Positions 15,685-27,200 of a stretch of 64,000 nt of DNA are shown piece by piece; within the stretch, counting starts at the first letter, position 1, and the number at the start of each line of letters is the position of its first letter. Position numbers and translations under genes: made by a program. Location of the stretch: the NCBI GenBank assembly GCA_902774915.1, contig CACYKH010000001.1, positions 1 to 64,000 of the forward strand, given 5' to 3'. The DNA is from an uncultured Lachnospiraceae bacterium. Its GTDB lineage: Bacteria > Bacillota > Clostridia > Lachnospirales > Lachnospiraceae. The notes under the pieces are model-generated. The model saw only the letters and a program-made list of their open reading frames with translations. It did not search any database and was not told the DNA's origin.

Positions 15685-18279
15685 ATGGGTGATTTTTCAA
15701 GAAAGCATAAGTTAAAGGATTTTATTACACAGGCTAAGAGGAATGGTTGGGTTACTACGCCTGATGAGCAGAAGAAGATGGAGTGCATCTATAAAATGAG
15801 TGATGAGAAGGATGGATGCACTGATGAAATTCTTAATAGGGTTTATGATACTCAGGTATGGGATAAAACAAATCGTGATGTGGGTTGGAATACATTTATT
15901 TGGAGTCGTGTTTTTGACCTTTACAATTCAAGTAGAGATTACCAAAAAATCAGTAAGGAATCCTTTGATGAGTATAGAAATTATAAAGTTTCTGAACATT
16001 CTCAGGAGGAACTGGATAAGATTCATGATAATGTAGAAAACGAACTTGAGGCTGAGGAAGCTCGTGATGTTGAGGAAGCTAGGAAAGGAATGGATAAATT
16101 CCTTGAAAAGGCTTTTAAGATGGGTTGGAGCGAAAGTGATAGAGGTCTTCTTCAGACTATTTATGAAAATAATGAGCTTCTTAAGAAAAATGGCGAAAAT
16201 TTCTTAGATATGTCTGTTTTTGATATTAGTATTATGCAAATAAATGAGGATTATCCTCAGTTACATAAGAATAGTTTGCTTACGTCTATAAACAAGGAGA
16301 TTGCTAATAAAAATCTTGATTCTAAATATTCCGAAAAAATCTTTAATTCAATAGATAATTATTTAAATCTTGAAGAGAATAAGGAACTTGCTGAACAAGA
16401 ATCAATAAAGAGAGAAGAAGCTCGACTGAGGAAAATTGAAGAGGCTAAGCAGAAATCTTTTGAAAAGTTTATGGACAAGGCTAAAAAGTCTGGATGGTCA
16501 GATGATGATAAGGATTTTCTTAGTGAACTTCATGACAAAACTCATGAATTAAAAAATGGTTCATTTGTAGAAAAATACGCTTATTCTTCTTCTAATTTTT
16601 GGATGTTTGACTATCAGATTAAAAACAATTCTTTAGAAGATAAGAGAGATGCACTCGGTAGATTTAGACAACAGGCTAAAGATAATAATTTATCTGAAGA
16701 AGAGAGAAAACCAGTCCTTGATTTAGTGGAATCAGCTATAACTAGATATAATGCTGAGTTTATAAAGCATAGAGATGCTGAGGCTAATAAGAAAATCAGA
16801 GATATTGAAGATAGTTTTAATTTGGGTGATAAAGCTATTAATCACAGATCACCTGATACTATAAGAGATAAAGTTGAAGTTGGTCCTCAAGATAAAGAAA
16901 AGGAAGAAGTTGAAAAAACAACTGAAGGTTTGCTTAAGCAAAAAGAAGATGGTAAGTTACAACGTCTTTCTTATGCGACAAATGGGATGGAAGCACTTAA
17001 GAATGTTATTCTTGGTGATTTACGCCAATACAGAGCAAGACTTACTTTAACACAAAGTGACCAGATGGCGAATTTTGTTTCTGATAAGGAAGAGGGTTCA
17101 CCAGAATATCGCGAAATGTGTTCGGAGCTCGAAAAAGGTATTGAAACGCTTGAGAATGAAGGATTTGCACCGGATCAAATAAACGATGTGATTAACTCAA
17201 TCAAAGAAAAAAGCATTAAGTATCATAGAGCTAAGCATGGTGGCTTTGGCGGACCGATGACTGATAACGGCATAGAAAGAGATGAAATTTCTTTTGCATT
17301 GAATAAAAAGCTAAATGTATACCAAGAGAAATTTAATAATATGTATGATAATGTATATAAACCTGCGGTTAAGAATGCATTAGATGTTAAAGAAAATGAA
17401 GTATATAAGTTAAGTATTAAAGAAGTTAAAACCAAAATAGATAATAGGGCCCAAAGGCATAACATCCAAATTGTAGATACTGCAGATAAGGCTTGGGATG
17501 AGGCTACAAAGGTTAAAGCTGGAGTAGATAAAGAATATCTTAAAATAATGATAAAGGAAATTTCAGGACTTAAGGAAAATCAATATGCTGAATATATGAA
17601 GAAACCCGCTAAAAGTGGTATGTTAGGCGCTGAGATGTATCTCATCAAGAATGCTATCGATGTTTTTGAGAATAAAAATGCAACTCTTGAAGAAATAGAT
17701 CAGATATCGGCAAAATTACATCCTCTCGCTTTTCATGAAAGTGCAAAACAACTTGCTTGTGACAGGGTGTTTGTAAATGTTTGTAAGAATTCTGATGACT
17801 TCTATAAGACTTATAAGAATATTGTAAATAAGGCAGAGACTATGCAGAAGGAAAATAAAGCTGCTTATTCGAAAATGATGGCTAATTATGAGGATGAAGA
17901 GGCTTACATTAATCATTTGGATGAGGGTGCTAATTTTACTAATCTTGAGCAAAAGGTTAAAAATGCAACCGAACTTCTTTCAGCAAAGATTCTCAGCGAT
18001 CCTAAGAATGATAAGTTAAGAACAGCTCTTGCATCAGGAACTGGAAATATAAATAAGTTTAATAATTATATTTCTAAATTTGTAAAAAATAGTATTGAAA
18101 GAACTTCACAGAAGAATAAAGAGTCTAATAAACATTATGATGATGTAAAGGAGTTGCTTAACACAAAGAATCTAAATAAGAAGATAATGGAAGGTTTTGC
18201 AGCTGCTGAAAAAAATGCAGCAAAACAAAAGGGAGCTCCTCAGGCTAATAAAGAAATGAACCAAATTGGACCTAAGTAA
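15685..18279 (+). CDS. Large helical repeat protein, novel family member 1
   Basis: An 864-residue, Lys/Glu/Asn-rich, probably all-helical cytoplasmic protein; no signal peptide or membrane helix. A unit of the form 'F...AK..GW' followed by a helix recurs three times: residues ~11-30 (KDFITQAKRNGWVT), ~143 (MDKFLEKAFKMGWSESD) and ~275 (FEKFMDKAKKSGWSDDD). A charged linker (~380-430) leads to a distinct C-terminal half with GGFGGPMTDNGI and the block ILSDPKNDKLRTALAS. The next gene encodes a clear paralogue and 43984 a distant one. AAAAGGAG lies 6 nt before the ATG. I recognise no described domain. Scaffold or large assembly is only a guess. Confidence 0.75.
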   Translation: MGDFSRKHKLKDFITQAKRNGWVTTPDEQKKMECIYKMSDEKDGCTDEILNRVYDTQVWDKTNRDVGWNTFIWSRVFDLYNSSRDYQKISKESFDEYRNYKVSEHSQEELDKIHDNVENELEAEEARDVEEARKGMDKFLEKAFKMGWSESDRGLLQTIYENNELLKKNGENFLDMSVFDISIMQINEDYPQLHKNSLLTSINKEIANKNLDSKYSEKIFNSIDNYLNLEENKELAEQESIKREEARLRKIEEAKQKSFEKFMDKAKKSGWSDDDKDFLSELHDKTHELKNGSFVEKYAYSSSNFWMFDYQIKNNSLEDKRDALGRFRQQAKDNNLSEEERKPVLDLVESAITRYNAEFIKHRDAEANKKIRDIEDSFNLGDKAINHRSPDTIRDKVEVGPQDKEKEEVEKTTEGLLKQKEDGKLQRLSYATNGMEALKNVILGDLRQYRARLTLTQSDQMANFVSDKEEGSPEYREMCSELEKGIETLENEGFAPDQINDVINSIKEKSIKYHRAKHGGFGGPMTDNGIERDEISFALNKKLNVYQEKFNNMYDNVYKPAVKNALDVKENEVYKLSIKEVKTKIDNRAQRHNIQIVDTADKAWDEATKVKAGVDKEYLKIMIKEISGLKENQYAEYMKKPAKSGMLGAEMYLIKNAIDVFENKNATLEEIDQISAKLHPLAFHESAKQLACDRVFVNVCKNSDDFYKTYKNIVNKAETMQKENKAAYSKMMANYEDEEAYINHLDEGANFTNLEQKVKNATELLSAKILSDPKNDKLRTALASGTGNINKFNNYISKFVKNSIERTSQKNKESNKHYDDVKELLNTKNLNKKIMEGFAAAEKNAAKQKGAPQANKEMNQIGPK

Positions 18280-18323
18280 AGTCTGTTTGGTTGAGAGGTT
18301 ACTATTTTAAAAGGAGACGCATT

Positions 18324-20321
18324 ATGAGCGATTTTACAAGTAAGCATACCTTAGAAGACTTTATTGAAAAATGTAAAGATAACGGTTGGGTTACTAACGA
18401 AAAGGAAGAAAAGTATTTTAGCTACTTTTATAAGATTTCCGATGAGCATGATGGAGCTGCAGATGACATTCTGAATGACATCTATGATGATGAAGGTCGT
18501 GGCTGGAGTCAGGGTAATCGTTTGCAAGAAATGTCATCACTTAATAATAAGCTGATGGGCTTTGTTATGAATGGTATGGGGTCTATGGATGATTTGGACG
18601 AATTGATGGAAACATCTATGAGTGGTCCTTCTCAGAATGAACTTAATGATATTAAAGATGAGCGTGATAAGAAAAAAGGTATAAAAGTTGAGAATTCCCA
18701 GCCTCAGAATAATATTATCAATGAACCTGATCATGAAGTTAAGGATGTTGATGAAAACGAGAGATATTATGATGATGATAGCGTGAGAATAGATGAAGAT
18801 GAGGTTGAGAGATTAGACAACGATGTGGAAGAGATTCATTATGGATTTGATGATGATTCAGTATTCCATAGTAATGTTCAAATAATCGAAGAAGATGGAA
18901 CTTCCCATTTTAAAGGCAGTGCTCCTATGGAACCTAAAAATGCGCCTGAAATTAGAAAAGCTTATGGTATGGCTGCTGAGCTTGTTGAGTTAAAGAATTT
19001 AATTCTTGCTGATTTAACTGAGATGCAACTTCAGTTTGCAAATACTCAGGAAAACCCACTTGCTAATTTTGCTGAGGGTGAAAAGCCTGAAGGCTCGACT
19101 GAATACCAGAATATGGTTAATCAGATTAATCAGGGTATTAAGAGTCTTAGCAAGGAAGATTTACAGGTTGGCGAATTACAGCAGGTTTTAAAAGATATAA
19201 CTAAAAAGAATATGATTTATGGTCGCTTAAAGACTAAAGGTATTATGGGTGGACCAAAGACAGAAAATGGTATTAATCGTCTTAATCTTTCTAATGACTG
19301 TACTTTTAGACTTGATAAATATCAGGATTCTATTACTAAAATATTAGATGATATGACTGAAATTACAGAAAATCAGTTGGGTCTTAATAGTGATACTATT
19401 TCGAGAATGGGCGTTAATGATGTGAAAGAGTATACATCTAAATATGCTTATAATTTCGATATTAATCTTCCTGATATAACAAATGAGGCTGCGAAGAATG
19501 CTGAAAAAATCAGAACTAATAATGATAAAGCCTTATTAGAGCAAAAGCTTGTTAAACTCACTGGATATGAACCAAATTATCTTGATACATTTACATATTC
19601 TAACCCTAAAAATATGGAAGAAGCTGCAAAGATGTATATTACCAGAAAATGTCTTCATGAGATAAAAAGTGGTAAGGCAACATCTGAAAAATTAAGGGAA
19701 ATGCAAAATAGTCTTTCTGGAAAAAATATGGAAAGAACTGTTAAAAATCTTTCAACAAATAAGATTTTTAAGGATACTGTTAAGAATTCTGTTAAGGATT
19801 TTGATGGTTTCTATAGAAAATACAATAAAATTGAAAAAGATGCAGATGAACTTAGAATGGCATCTGAGAACATGCTTGAGTCTATCAAAACACAATATGG
19901 TGGTAGCGAAAAAGAGTATGTTAAAAATATAAGATTGCAAAATGCCCAGAATATACCTATTTCAAATGCATTAGGACAAAATCTTGCTGATTTGTATATA
20001 AATAAATTATTGGCAGATCCTAAGAATGATAAGCTTAGAATCACGCTTGCATCTTCAGATGATCTTGAAAAACGTTTTAAAGAACATGTAGAAAAGCATT
20101 TTACATCACGTATTTTAGCTGAGTCATTTAAAAATAAGACTGCACTTCAGGATGATAAACAGAAGGCCATGGATAATATTATAGATGGCATTTTAAATGA
20201 TAGAAATAATGGGAAGAAGATTCTTAATAGCTTTGCAAATGCTGAAAAAACACGTGCGCAGAAGCAGGAAATGTATAAGGAATACAATAAAGTTATGCAG
20301 GGTGGAGGCCCTAAGCTTTAA
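18324..20321 (+). CDS. Large helical protein, novel family member 2
   Basis: A 665-residue paralogue of the preceding protein. It has one N-terminal unit (LEDFIEKCKDNGWVTNEKE, then ISDEHDGAADDILNDIYDD, aligning with ISDEKDGC/MSDEKDGCTDEIL upstream). A very acidic linker follows (~120-190, runs of Asp/Glu). The shared C-terminal half has NLILADL, GIMGGPKTENGI, DGFYRKYNKIEKDADELR and LLADPKNDKLRITLAS. The two extra repeat units of its neighbour are missing. The gap between the genes is 44 nt with AAAAGGAG before the ATG, so they are one operon. Both end in Gly-Pro-Lys (IGPK; GGGPKL). Function is unknown. Confidence 0.75.
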   Translation: MSDFTSKHTLEDFIEKCKDNGWVTNEKEEKYFSYFYKISDEHDGAADDILNDIYDDEGRGWSQGNRLQEMSSLNNKLMGFVMNGMGSMDDLDELMETSMSGPSQNELNDIKDERDKKKGIKVENSQPQNNIINEPDHEVKDVDENERYYDDDSVRIDEDEVERLDNDVEEIHYGFDDDSVFHSNVQIIEEDGTSHFKGSAPMEPKNAPEIRKAYGMAAELVELKNLILADLTEMQLQFANTQENPLANFAEGEKPEGSTEYQNMVNQINQGIKSLSKEDLQVGELQQVLKDITKKNMIYGRLKTKGIMGGPKTENGINRLNLSNDCTFRLDKYQDSITKILDDMTEITENQLGLNSDTISRMGVNDVKEYTSKYAYNFDINLPDITNEAAKNAEKIRTNNDKALLEQKLVKLTGYEPNYLDTFTYSNPKNMEEAAKMYITRKCLHEIKSGKATSEKLREMQNSLSGKNMERTVKNLSTNKIFKDTVKNSVKDFDGFYRKYNKIEKDADELRMASENMLESIKTQYGGSEKEYVKNIRLQNAQNIPISNALGQNLADLYINKLLADPKNDKLRITLASSDDLEKRFKEHVEKHFTSRILAESFKNKTALQDDKQKAMDNIIDGILNDRNNGKKILNSFANAEKTRAQKQEMYKEYNKVMQGGGPKL

Positions 20322-20360
20322 GAAGTAAAATGCAATTTTTGTGATACTTTTGTAAGTGAT

Positions 20361-20395
20361 TTGATGTTGTTTTTGCAGGCCATTTTGAGTATAAT
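20361..20395 (+). promoter_or_regulatory. Promoter C of LURP-one gene
   Basis: TATAAT is preceded at 17 nt by TTGTTT, a usable sigma-A -35. The upstream end TTGATG lies 29 nt from the -10, the same distance as TTGTTG in the promoters at 15565 and 43873, but only 13 of 29 positions agree with the former. Membership in the same regulon is therefore weak. Confidence 0.55.
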
Positions 20396-20448
20396 AAGAA
20401 AGTGGTTATTTGAGGTGCCACAATACTTATTATTAGGGGAATAGATAC

Positions 20449-20952
20449 ATGGCAAAACTATTTATTAAGGCCCAGGATCTTGAGGATTACGATTCAGTTA
20501 AGGTCTTCAACGAGAGGGGTAAAGAGGTTTATTATACAAAGGATGACTTTATTGCAACAGGTCACCGAATTAAGATATTTTTGGCTGAGACCATTAACGA
20601 GTGTGCATATGTTCAGGAGAAGGTTTCCAGAGGCGGTTCTTACTTTGAATTCGCTGCTCGTGATAAGTTCGGAACAGTTGAGCGTGATACAATGTCCCGT
20701 CTTCAGAGATATATAATCGATTATGATGAGGACTGGGAAGTTGAGGGTGATGGTGTTTCATGGAGATATGTTCTTTACAGAGGTTCACTTCCTCTGATGA
20801 CTGTTCGAAATGAAAGCTACCTGATTCCAGGACAGGCGCTGAATATGTGTGATACTTATATTATGGACTTTGATTCTGATTCAGATGTACTGATTGGTCT
20901 TGCATTTGCGCTTGCACTGTATGCGCTTAATAAGTACGGTGATTATTTCTAG
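20449..20952 (+). CDS. LURP-one/YxjI-family protein (second copy)
   Basis: The 167-residue protein matches the copy at 9803 in order and motifs: AKLFIKAQDLEDYDSVKVFNERG, YTKDDFIATGHRIKIF, VQEKVSRG, then WEVEGDGVSWRYVLYRG and the C-terminal hydrophobic helix VLIGLAFALALYALNKY. The fold is a Tubby-like barrel with that helix in the core. It has its own promoter between it and the helical-protein operon. A solid terminator follows. The role in bacteria is not established; the neighbouring novel family is the only context. Confidence 0.78.
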   Translation: MAKLFIKAQDLEDYDSVKVFNERGKEVYYTKDDFIATGHRIKIFLAETINECAYVQEKVSRGGSYFEFAARDKFGTVERDTMSRLQRYIIDYDEDWEVEGDGVSWRYVLYRGSLPLMTVRNESYLIPGQALNMCDTYIMDFDSDSDVLIGLAFALALYALNKYGDYF

Positions 20953-21016
20953 AATATTTCTAGGTTCTGGAAATAAACTTGGATTTTTTATTTGTTTTGT
21001 TGAATATATTACGAAC

Positions 21017-21062
21017 ATGGCTGCTTTTTAGGTCGTTTCCTTGAAAAGTAGCCATTTTTTTT
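21017..21062 (+). terminator. Intrinsic terminator after LURP-one gene
   Basis: ATGGCTGCTTTT pairs with AAAAGTAGCCAT (one mismatch) over a 15-nt loop and is followed by eight T residues. Confidence 0.82.
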
Positions 21063-21067
21063 ATATA

Positions 21068-21110
21068 TTAGTATGTATGTTAGTATGCGGGTTTTATTTG
21101 TACATACTAA
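21068..21110 (+). promoter_or_regulatory. Triple TTAGTATG operator-like sites
   Basis: TTAGTATG occurs at 21068 and 21080 as direct copies 12 bp apart. Its inverse CATACTAA is at 21103-21110. The outer pair forms a perfect 10-bp inverted repeat (TTAGTATGTA / TACATACTAA). They lie about 35 bp upstream of the -35 of the giant adhesin gene, a position suited to an activator. Confidence 0.55.
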
Positions 21111-21143
21111 TTCATAGGGTCAATAGTGAGTGTTAAAGTGTTT

Positions 21144-21172
21144 TTATTTGGGGAGATTTAGTTTTATATAAT
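21144..21172 (+). promoter_or_regulatory. Promoter of giant adhesin gene
   Basis: A perfect TATAAT -10 with a poor -35 (TTATTT) at 17 nt. The weak -35 fits dependence on an activator at the TTAGTATG sites. Confidence 0.5.
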
Positions 21173-21200
21173 ATACACTATGAGAGAGGGAGAAAACTAA

Positions 21201-24200
21201 ATGAAAAATTTCCTAAGAAGAAACAAGAGGTTGATTGCATTTGTTGTTGCACTATCTTTTGTGTTCACTACTGTAATTCCTGAGAATTATAGTATGGTTT
21301 TTGCATCTGAGATAAGTGAAGATGCGACTAGTGGTGATGCGATTGAGATAGCAAGTAGCGAAGATGCAACCATCAACTCTGAGGCTGATGTAGAGGGAGA
21401 GGCAGAGGCTGAAGAAGTTGAAGAAGAAGATGATGGCATTAGAACGCTTTATGCTGATTTGCGTGAGAGTGGTTGCAGCATAACGGTTAATGCTACATCA
21501 GAGAGCTTACCTTATCCAAAGGATGAGCTTTCATTATCTGTACGCGAGCTTGAAGAGGGCTCCATCGAATACTATGCATACCTATCGGATGCAGCAAAAG
21601 AACTTGGAGAGGAAAGCACAGATGACATTTCCTTTGCGAGATTTTTTGATATCGAGATTCTTTACAATGGCGAGAAAGTTGAGCCGGAATCCCCAGTTGA
21701 AGTAAAAATTGATTATGACGAAGCACCTGAGATTCCTGATGGCGCTGAGATGAATATTGTTCATTTTGGTGATGAGGGAACTGAGGTTATTAATGATGTC
21801 CAGCTGAGTAAAGATGCGAGTGAGATTACTTATGATCAGGAGAGTTTTTCGATTACGGCAACAGTTGTAACTAATCCTACTGCTACAGAAAAAGGAAAGA
21901 CATATGCCCTCGTTGCTAAATATGAGAATCCTGATACTCATGAAGTTAGTGTTTATATTGTTCAGGGTGATGGAACCCTTACTCCTATACCTAGTGGAAA
22001 ATATAATACAGATGGTAGTGGTGATATAACTAGTGTTGAGACTGATAGTCCTATGATGTGGACTTATGCTATTGAAGATGGCAAAACTTATCTTCAATAT
22101 AATGCTGAAGGTTATGATTTTGACTGGACAAAGCAGGCTACAAATTTTGCTAAGGGTTATATTGATCCTACAAGTGAGAGTGGTGTAGCTACTGAATCTG
22201 TTGTTAGAGTTGAAGATAGAGAGAATCCTCAGTGGTATGAATCATCTACGATTACATATTTCGATGACATCAGAGAACATTGCGATATTGTTCTTGATAA
22301 TCAGAAACATATATATCATCTGGAAGGTGTTAATGGTTATTCATTCATTACTGTAGATCCAGAAAACAAGAAGCTTATTGGTGCATTAACACCTTATGAT
22401 GACGATCAACTTAAAGCAATAAATACAACACATTTCTATTTAGCTGATGTAGACGATAGTATTGGCGATATAGAAAATGATGATCTTCCTAAAAATCATA
22501 TGGTCAATCATATTGATATTTCCGTAAGTGATGTTGTTACTCCTACAATCCCTCTCGCTTATGGTACATATTATGATGAGAATGGAAATGTATTATTAAC
22601 TATAGACAAAAATAGTCCAGAAGAATTAAAAAATACAAAAGTTACAAAAGAAGTAAAAATAAAGCAGGAATACCTTAGAACTGCAAAGATTGAAACAACC
22701 TGTAATGGTAGTCCGATAGATGATGTATTCTGTATTACTGGATATTCAGCAAATGCACCTTCGGGAAATACTGGAGTACAGGTAAGAATAGAAGGTAGAT
22801 TTAAGGTTGCTGATCTTCCTGCTTATTCATCATCTAACCCTGATGGATATTCAGAGAGATTAGACCATCAGATTAGATATAAGATTACTGCGGTTCAGCC
22901 TCATGAAGTATTTACATATACAGATCCTAGAAATCCTGATCAGATTCTTTATGATAAAAATGGTAATCCTGTTACTGTTTCAGGTGATGTAGAGATTTCT
23001 GCAGAGTTTGGTTATTGGGATTATGACGAAACAGGAGCTAAACCAAGTAACGAATGCCCTCCAATTCAAAAGTCTTGGAATGAAGAAGATTTTAATAAGT
23101 GGAGAAATGGAGCTATTCTTTATACTGGAACAAGTGGAATGGACTTCAGACTTACAGGTGAATCAAAGGTTACAATTGATCCTGTTGCAGTTGAAATAAA
23201 TAAAGACATTGTTGATACAAATGGAAATCCAATTATTCCAAATACTGATATAGATGATCTTTCATTTAATATATATGAGAATGCTGGTGGAAATCACTCT
23301 GAAGTATTAGATTTAAATGTTGGCACATATACTAGAGAGGCAGATTATAGTGGTTATATTGAAGCTAAGACTGTAACAATTGGTGTATCTAGCGATGATT
23401 CGGCTGGTGGAAAAGGAATAGTTAATACTCATGATGTTTCTCAAGGATTGGTTTATATATCAGAAGATGTTGATTCTATTCCTAAAGAAATAATAGATAA
23501 ACAAGGAAACATCTGGCTGTTTAAAAATACAGTTATCGAAACAGAATATGTTTGGAGACAAGATGGTGATGAAAATAAATCACTTCATGTAAGTAAAACA
23601 TATACTCCAGGAGTAGATACTGATTTTAGAAGTGTACCTGAGATATTGGGTGCATATGAAAATGAACTCTTTAATGGATTCCTTGAGTTCTATGTTCATA
23701 ATGTATATGAAAAATATGAGGCACCTAAGAAGAGTGAGATATCTCCTTATGTAGGTGATGGTGTACTTGGCGCAGTAAAAGTTGACGATTATATTGAATA
23801 TAAAATCGAATATAAGAATTATAAGAGTACAGCTGCGACAGTAACTATAAAAGATGTGCTTGATTCAAATGTTCATTTTGAAGAGGCATCTGATGGTGGA
23901 TCTTGCTCTACATCTGGTTCGACTCCAGGCGGTACGGTTACATGGACATTAGATAATGTTCAAGCGGGACAAAGTGGATATGTAACTCTTAGAGTGAAGG
24001 TTCTTGAAAGTGCTCTTGAATCAAAGAATGGACCAGGAAAGGTAATTAATGGCGCAAATAACACTACAACTGTACAAGTTGATACAGATCCTGAGGTTCC
24101 AGTTGGTGAGGTTGAGAATCCTGTTCCAGAAGTTCCTTCAAAGAAAGAAACTATTCCATATGTTGGTAATGGTAATCTTGGTGGAGTAGATGTTGGAACT

Positions 24201-27200
24201 CACATTACATATGAAATTAATTATATAAACTATAAATCCGATGCATGCGATATTACTATTAGTGATACTCTTGATGATCACGTTAAGTTCGTTATTGCTT
24301 CAGATAATGGTACATGTTCATCAACAGTTAGTGGTGGAACAGTTACTTGGACTTTGCTTGATGTTCCTGCTGGTGAATCTGGAACAGTTACATTAACTGT
24401 AGAGGTTTTAAGTACTGCATTGGTTGATAATAGTGGTCCTGGATATGTTGTGAATGGTGGCGGAACCAGTGCGTATGTAAAAGTCGGAAATGATAATGAA
24501 TATTATCTCGAACGAGTAGAGAATCCGGTTCCTAAAACTTCTGAGAAGAAAGAGACAGCACCTTATGTTGGTACGGGTACACTTGGCCCTGTTTCGGTTG
24601 GCAAACAGATTACATATCAAATTACATATCAAAATTATAAAGATGTTGCAGCTAATATTGTTATTACTGACACTTTAGATGATAATGTTAAGTTTATATC
24701 AGCTACTGATGGAGGCGTACTTTCTCCAACAGGTTCAACTGCTGGTGGTAAAGTAACTTGGACTATTGATAATGTTGCTTCAAAAGGTACTGGCCAAGTA
24801 TCACTTACTGTTGAAGTTCTTGAAGGAGCTCTTGAGAGTAATGGCGGACCTGGAAAGGTTGTTAACGGTGGAGATACATCAACAATTAAAGTAAATGGCG
24901 ACAATGCTTATTCTCTTGATGTTGTAGAAAACCCTGTAATTGAACCAAAGAAAGAAATATCACCTTATAATGGAACTGGTGTTCTTGGAGGTGTTGATGT
25001 TGGCACAAATATTACATACCAGATTGATTACAAGAACTATAAAGATGTTGCCGCTGATATTGTTATAAAAGATAAATTAGATACTAACGTATCTTTTGTT
25101 TCTGCATCTGATTCTGGATCGGAGACAGGTGGTGTTGTTACATGGACTATACCTAGTGTTGCTCCGGGTACAGAAGGAAGCGTTACACTTACAGTTAAAG
25201 TTGAAGATGGTGCTAAAACAGCTAAAAAGGTTGTTAATGGTGGCGATGATTCTACTATAAAAGTTGGTGATGATCCTGAATATAACTTGAATGTTGTAGA
25301 AAATCCTATCCCAAAGAGTGGTGAGAAAACAGAAGTTACTCCATATACTGGAATGGGTACATTAGGCGGAGTTAAGGTAGGAGATGAAATAGAATATAAA
25401 ATTGAATATATTAACTACATGACAACGGTTCAAGATATTGTTGTAAAAGATACATTAGATCCGAATGTTGAATTGGTTGGTTCCAAAACAACAGCTGGTT
25501 ATACTGAGTCGGGCGGTGTTGTTACATGGAACATATCAGGTGTTGGTGTGAATGAACATGGATTCTTGACTCTTACTGTAAAAGTTCTGGATGGTGCGCT
25601 TGAATCAAAAGGCGGACCAGGTGAGGTTGTAAATGGCGGTAAAACTACAACTGTAAAAGTTGGTAGTGACCCTGAGTATTCATTAAATGAGATCACCAAT
25701 CCTGTTCCAGAACCTCCTACAAAGAAGGAAACATCTCCATATAAAGGTACTGGTACATTAGGTGCTGTAAATGTAGGTGATGACATCACATATGAAATCA
25801 CATATAAGAATTACAAAGATTCTGCAGCAACGATAGTAATAGAAGATAAGCTTGATGATTATGTAGATTATGTTAGTTCATCAGATAATGGTTCATTGTC
25901 TGGCGGAGTTGTTACTTGGACATTGGATAATGTAGCCCCTGGTAAAGAGGGCAAGGTTACTCTTACAGTAAAAGTTAAAGAAAGTGCTAGAACAAGCTAT
26001 TCACCTGCAGGACCTGGAAAGGTTGTTAACGGTGGTACAGATAGTTCAAATAATTATACTGCAACTGTAACAGTTGGTTCTGATAAACCGTATGGACTTG
26101 AAAAAGTAGAAAATCCGGTTCCTGAGAAACCTACAAAGAAGGAAATTTCACCATATGATGGTAATGGAGAACGAGGCGCTGTAAAAGCCGGCGATAATAT
26201 TACATATCAAATTGAATGTAAGAATTATAAGAATGATGCGGCCGACATTGTAATCAAAGATAAACTTGATACTCATGTTAAATTTGAGAGTGCATCTAAT
26301 GGTGGAAAGGTATCAAACGGAACAGTTACTTGGACATTAAAAAATGTTCCTGCAGGAGAAACAAGAACTGTAACGGTTACAGTAAAAGTACTTAATTCTG
26401 CTTTGGCTTCGAATAATGGGCCTGGAAAAGTTGTTAATAACGGTGATACTGCGACTGTTAAAGTGGGAAATGATAATGAGTTTAAGCTTGATACAGTTAC
26501 GAATCCTGTTCCAGATAATCCGGTTAAGAGAGAGACTTCGCCTGGAGTAGGAACTGGAGAATTATGTGCGGTTACTCCTGGACAATTGATAACATATGAA
26601 ATAGCTTATAAGAACTATAAATCTACTGCAGCCGATATCAAAATAAAAGATAAGCTTGATAAATATGTTGAATTTGTATCTGCATCTGATGGTGTCACGC
26701 CAATAAATGGTGTAGTCAATTGGACTAGAAATAATGTTGCCGCTGGTGCGGAAGGTGTTGTTACTCTTACTGTTAGGGTTAAAGATACTGCACTATATTC
26801 AAAAGGTGGTCCTGGAAGAGTTGTCAATGGTGGAAGTTCTTCCACAGTACAGGTTGGTAATGATCCAGAGTATTCATTGAATACTGTATCTAATCCTGTA
26901 CCTGAAAATCCTTCAAAAATAGAAACTTCTCCATATTCTGGAAACGGTACCCTTGGTGCAGTTCAAGTGGGAGATGAAATCACCTATGAAATCAGTTTTA
27001 AAAACTATAAAACTACCGCATCAACAGTAAAAGTTAAAGATACGTTGGATTCTAATGTTGAATTCGTGAGTGCATCTGATGGTGGTACTGAAACAAATGG
27101 CGTTGTTAACTGGACTATTGATAATGTGGGTGCCGGTAAGATTGGTAAGGTAACTCTTACTGTTAGAGTTTTAGAGGGTGCGTTAGTATCCAAAGGTGGA

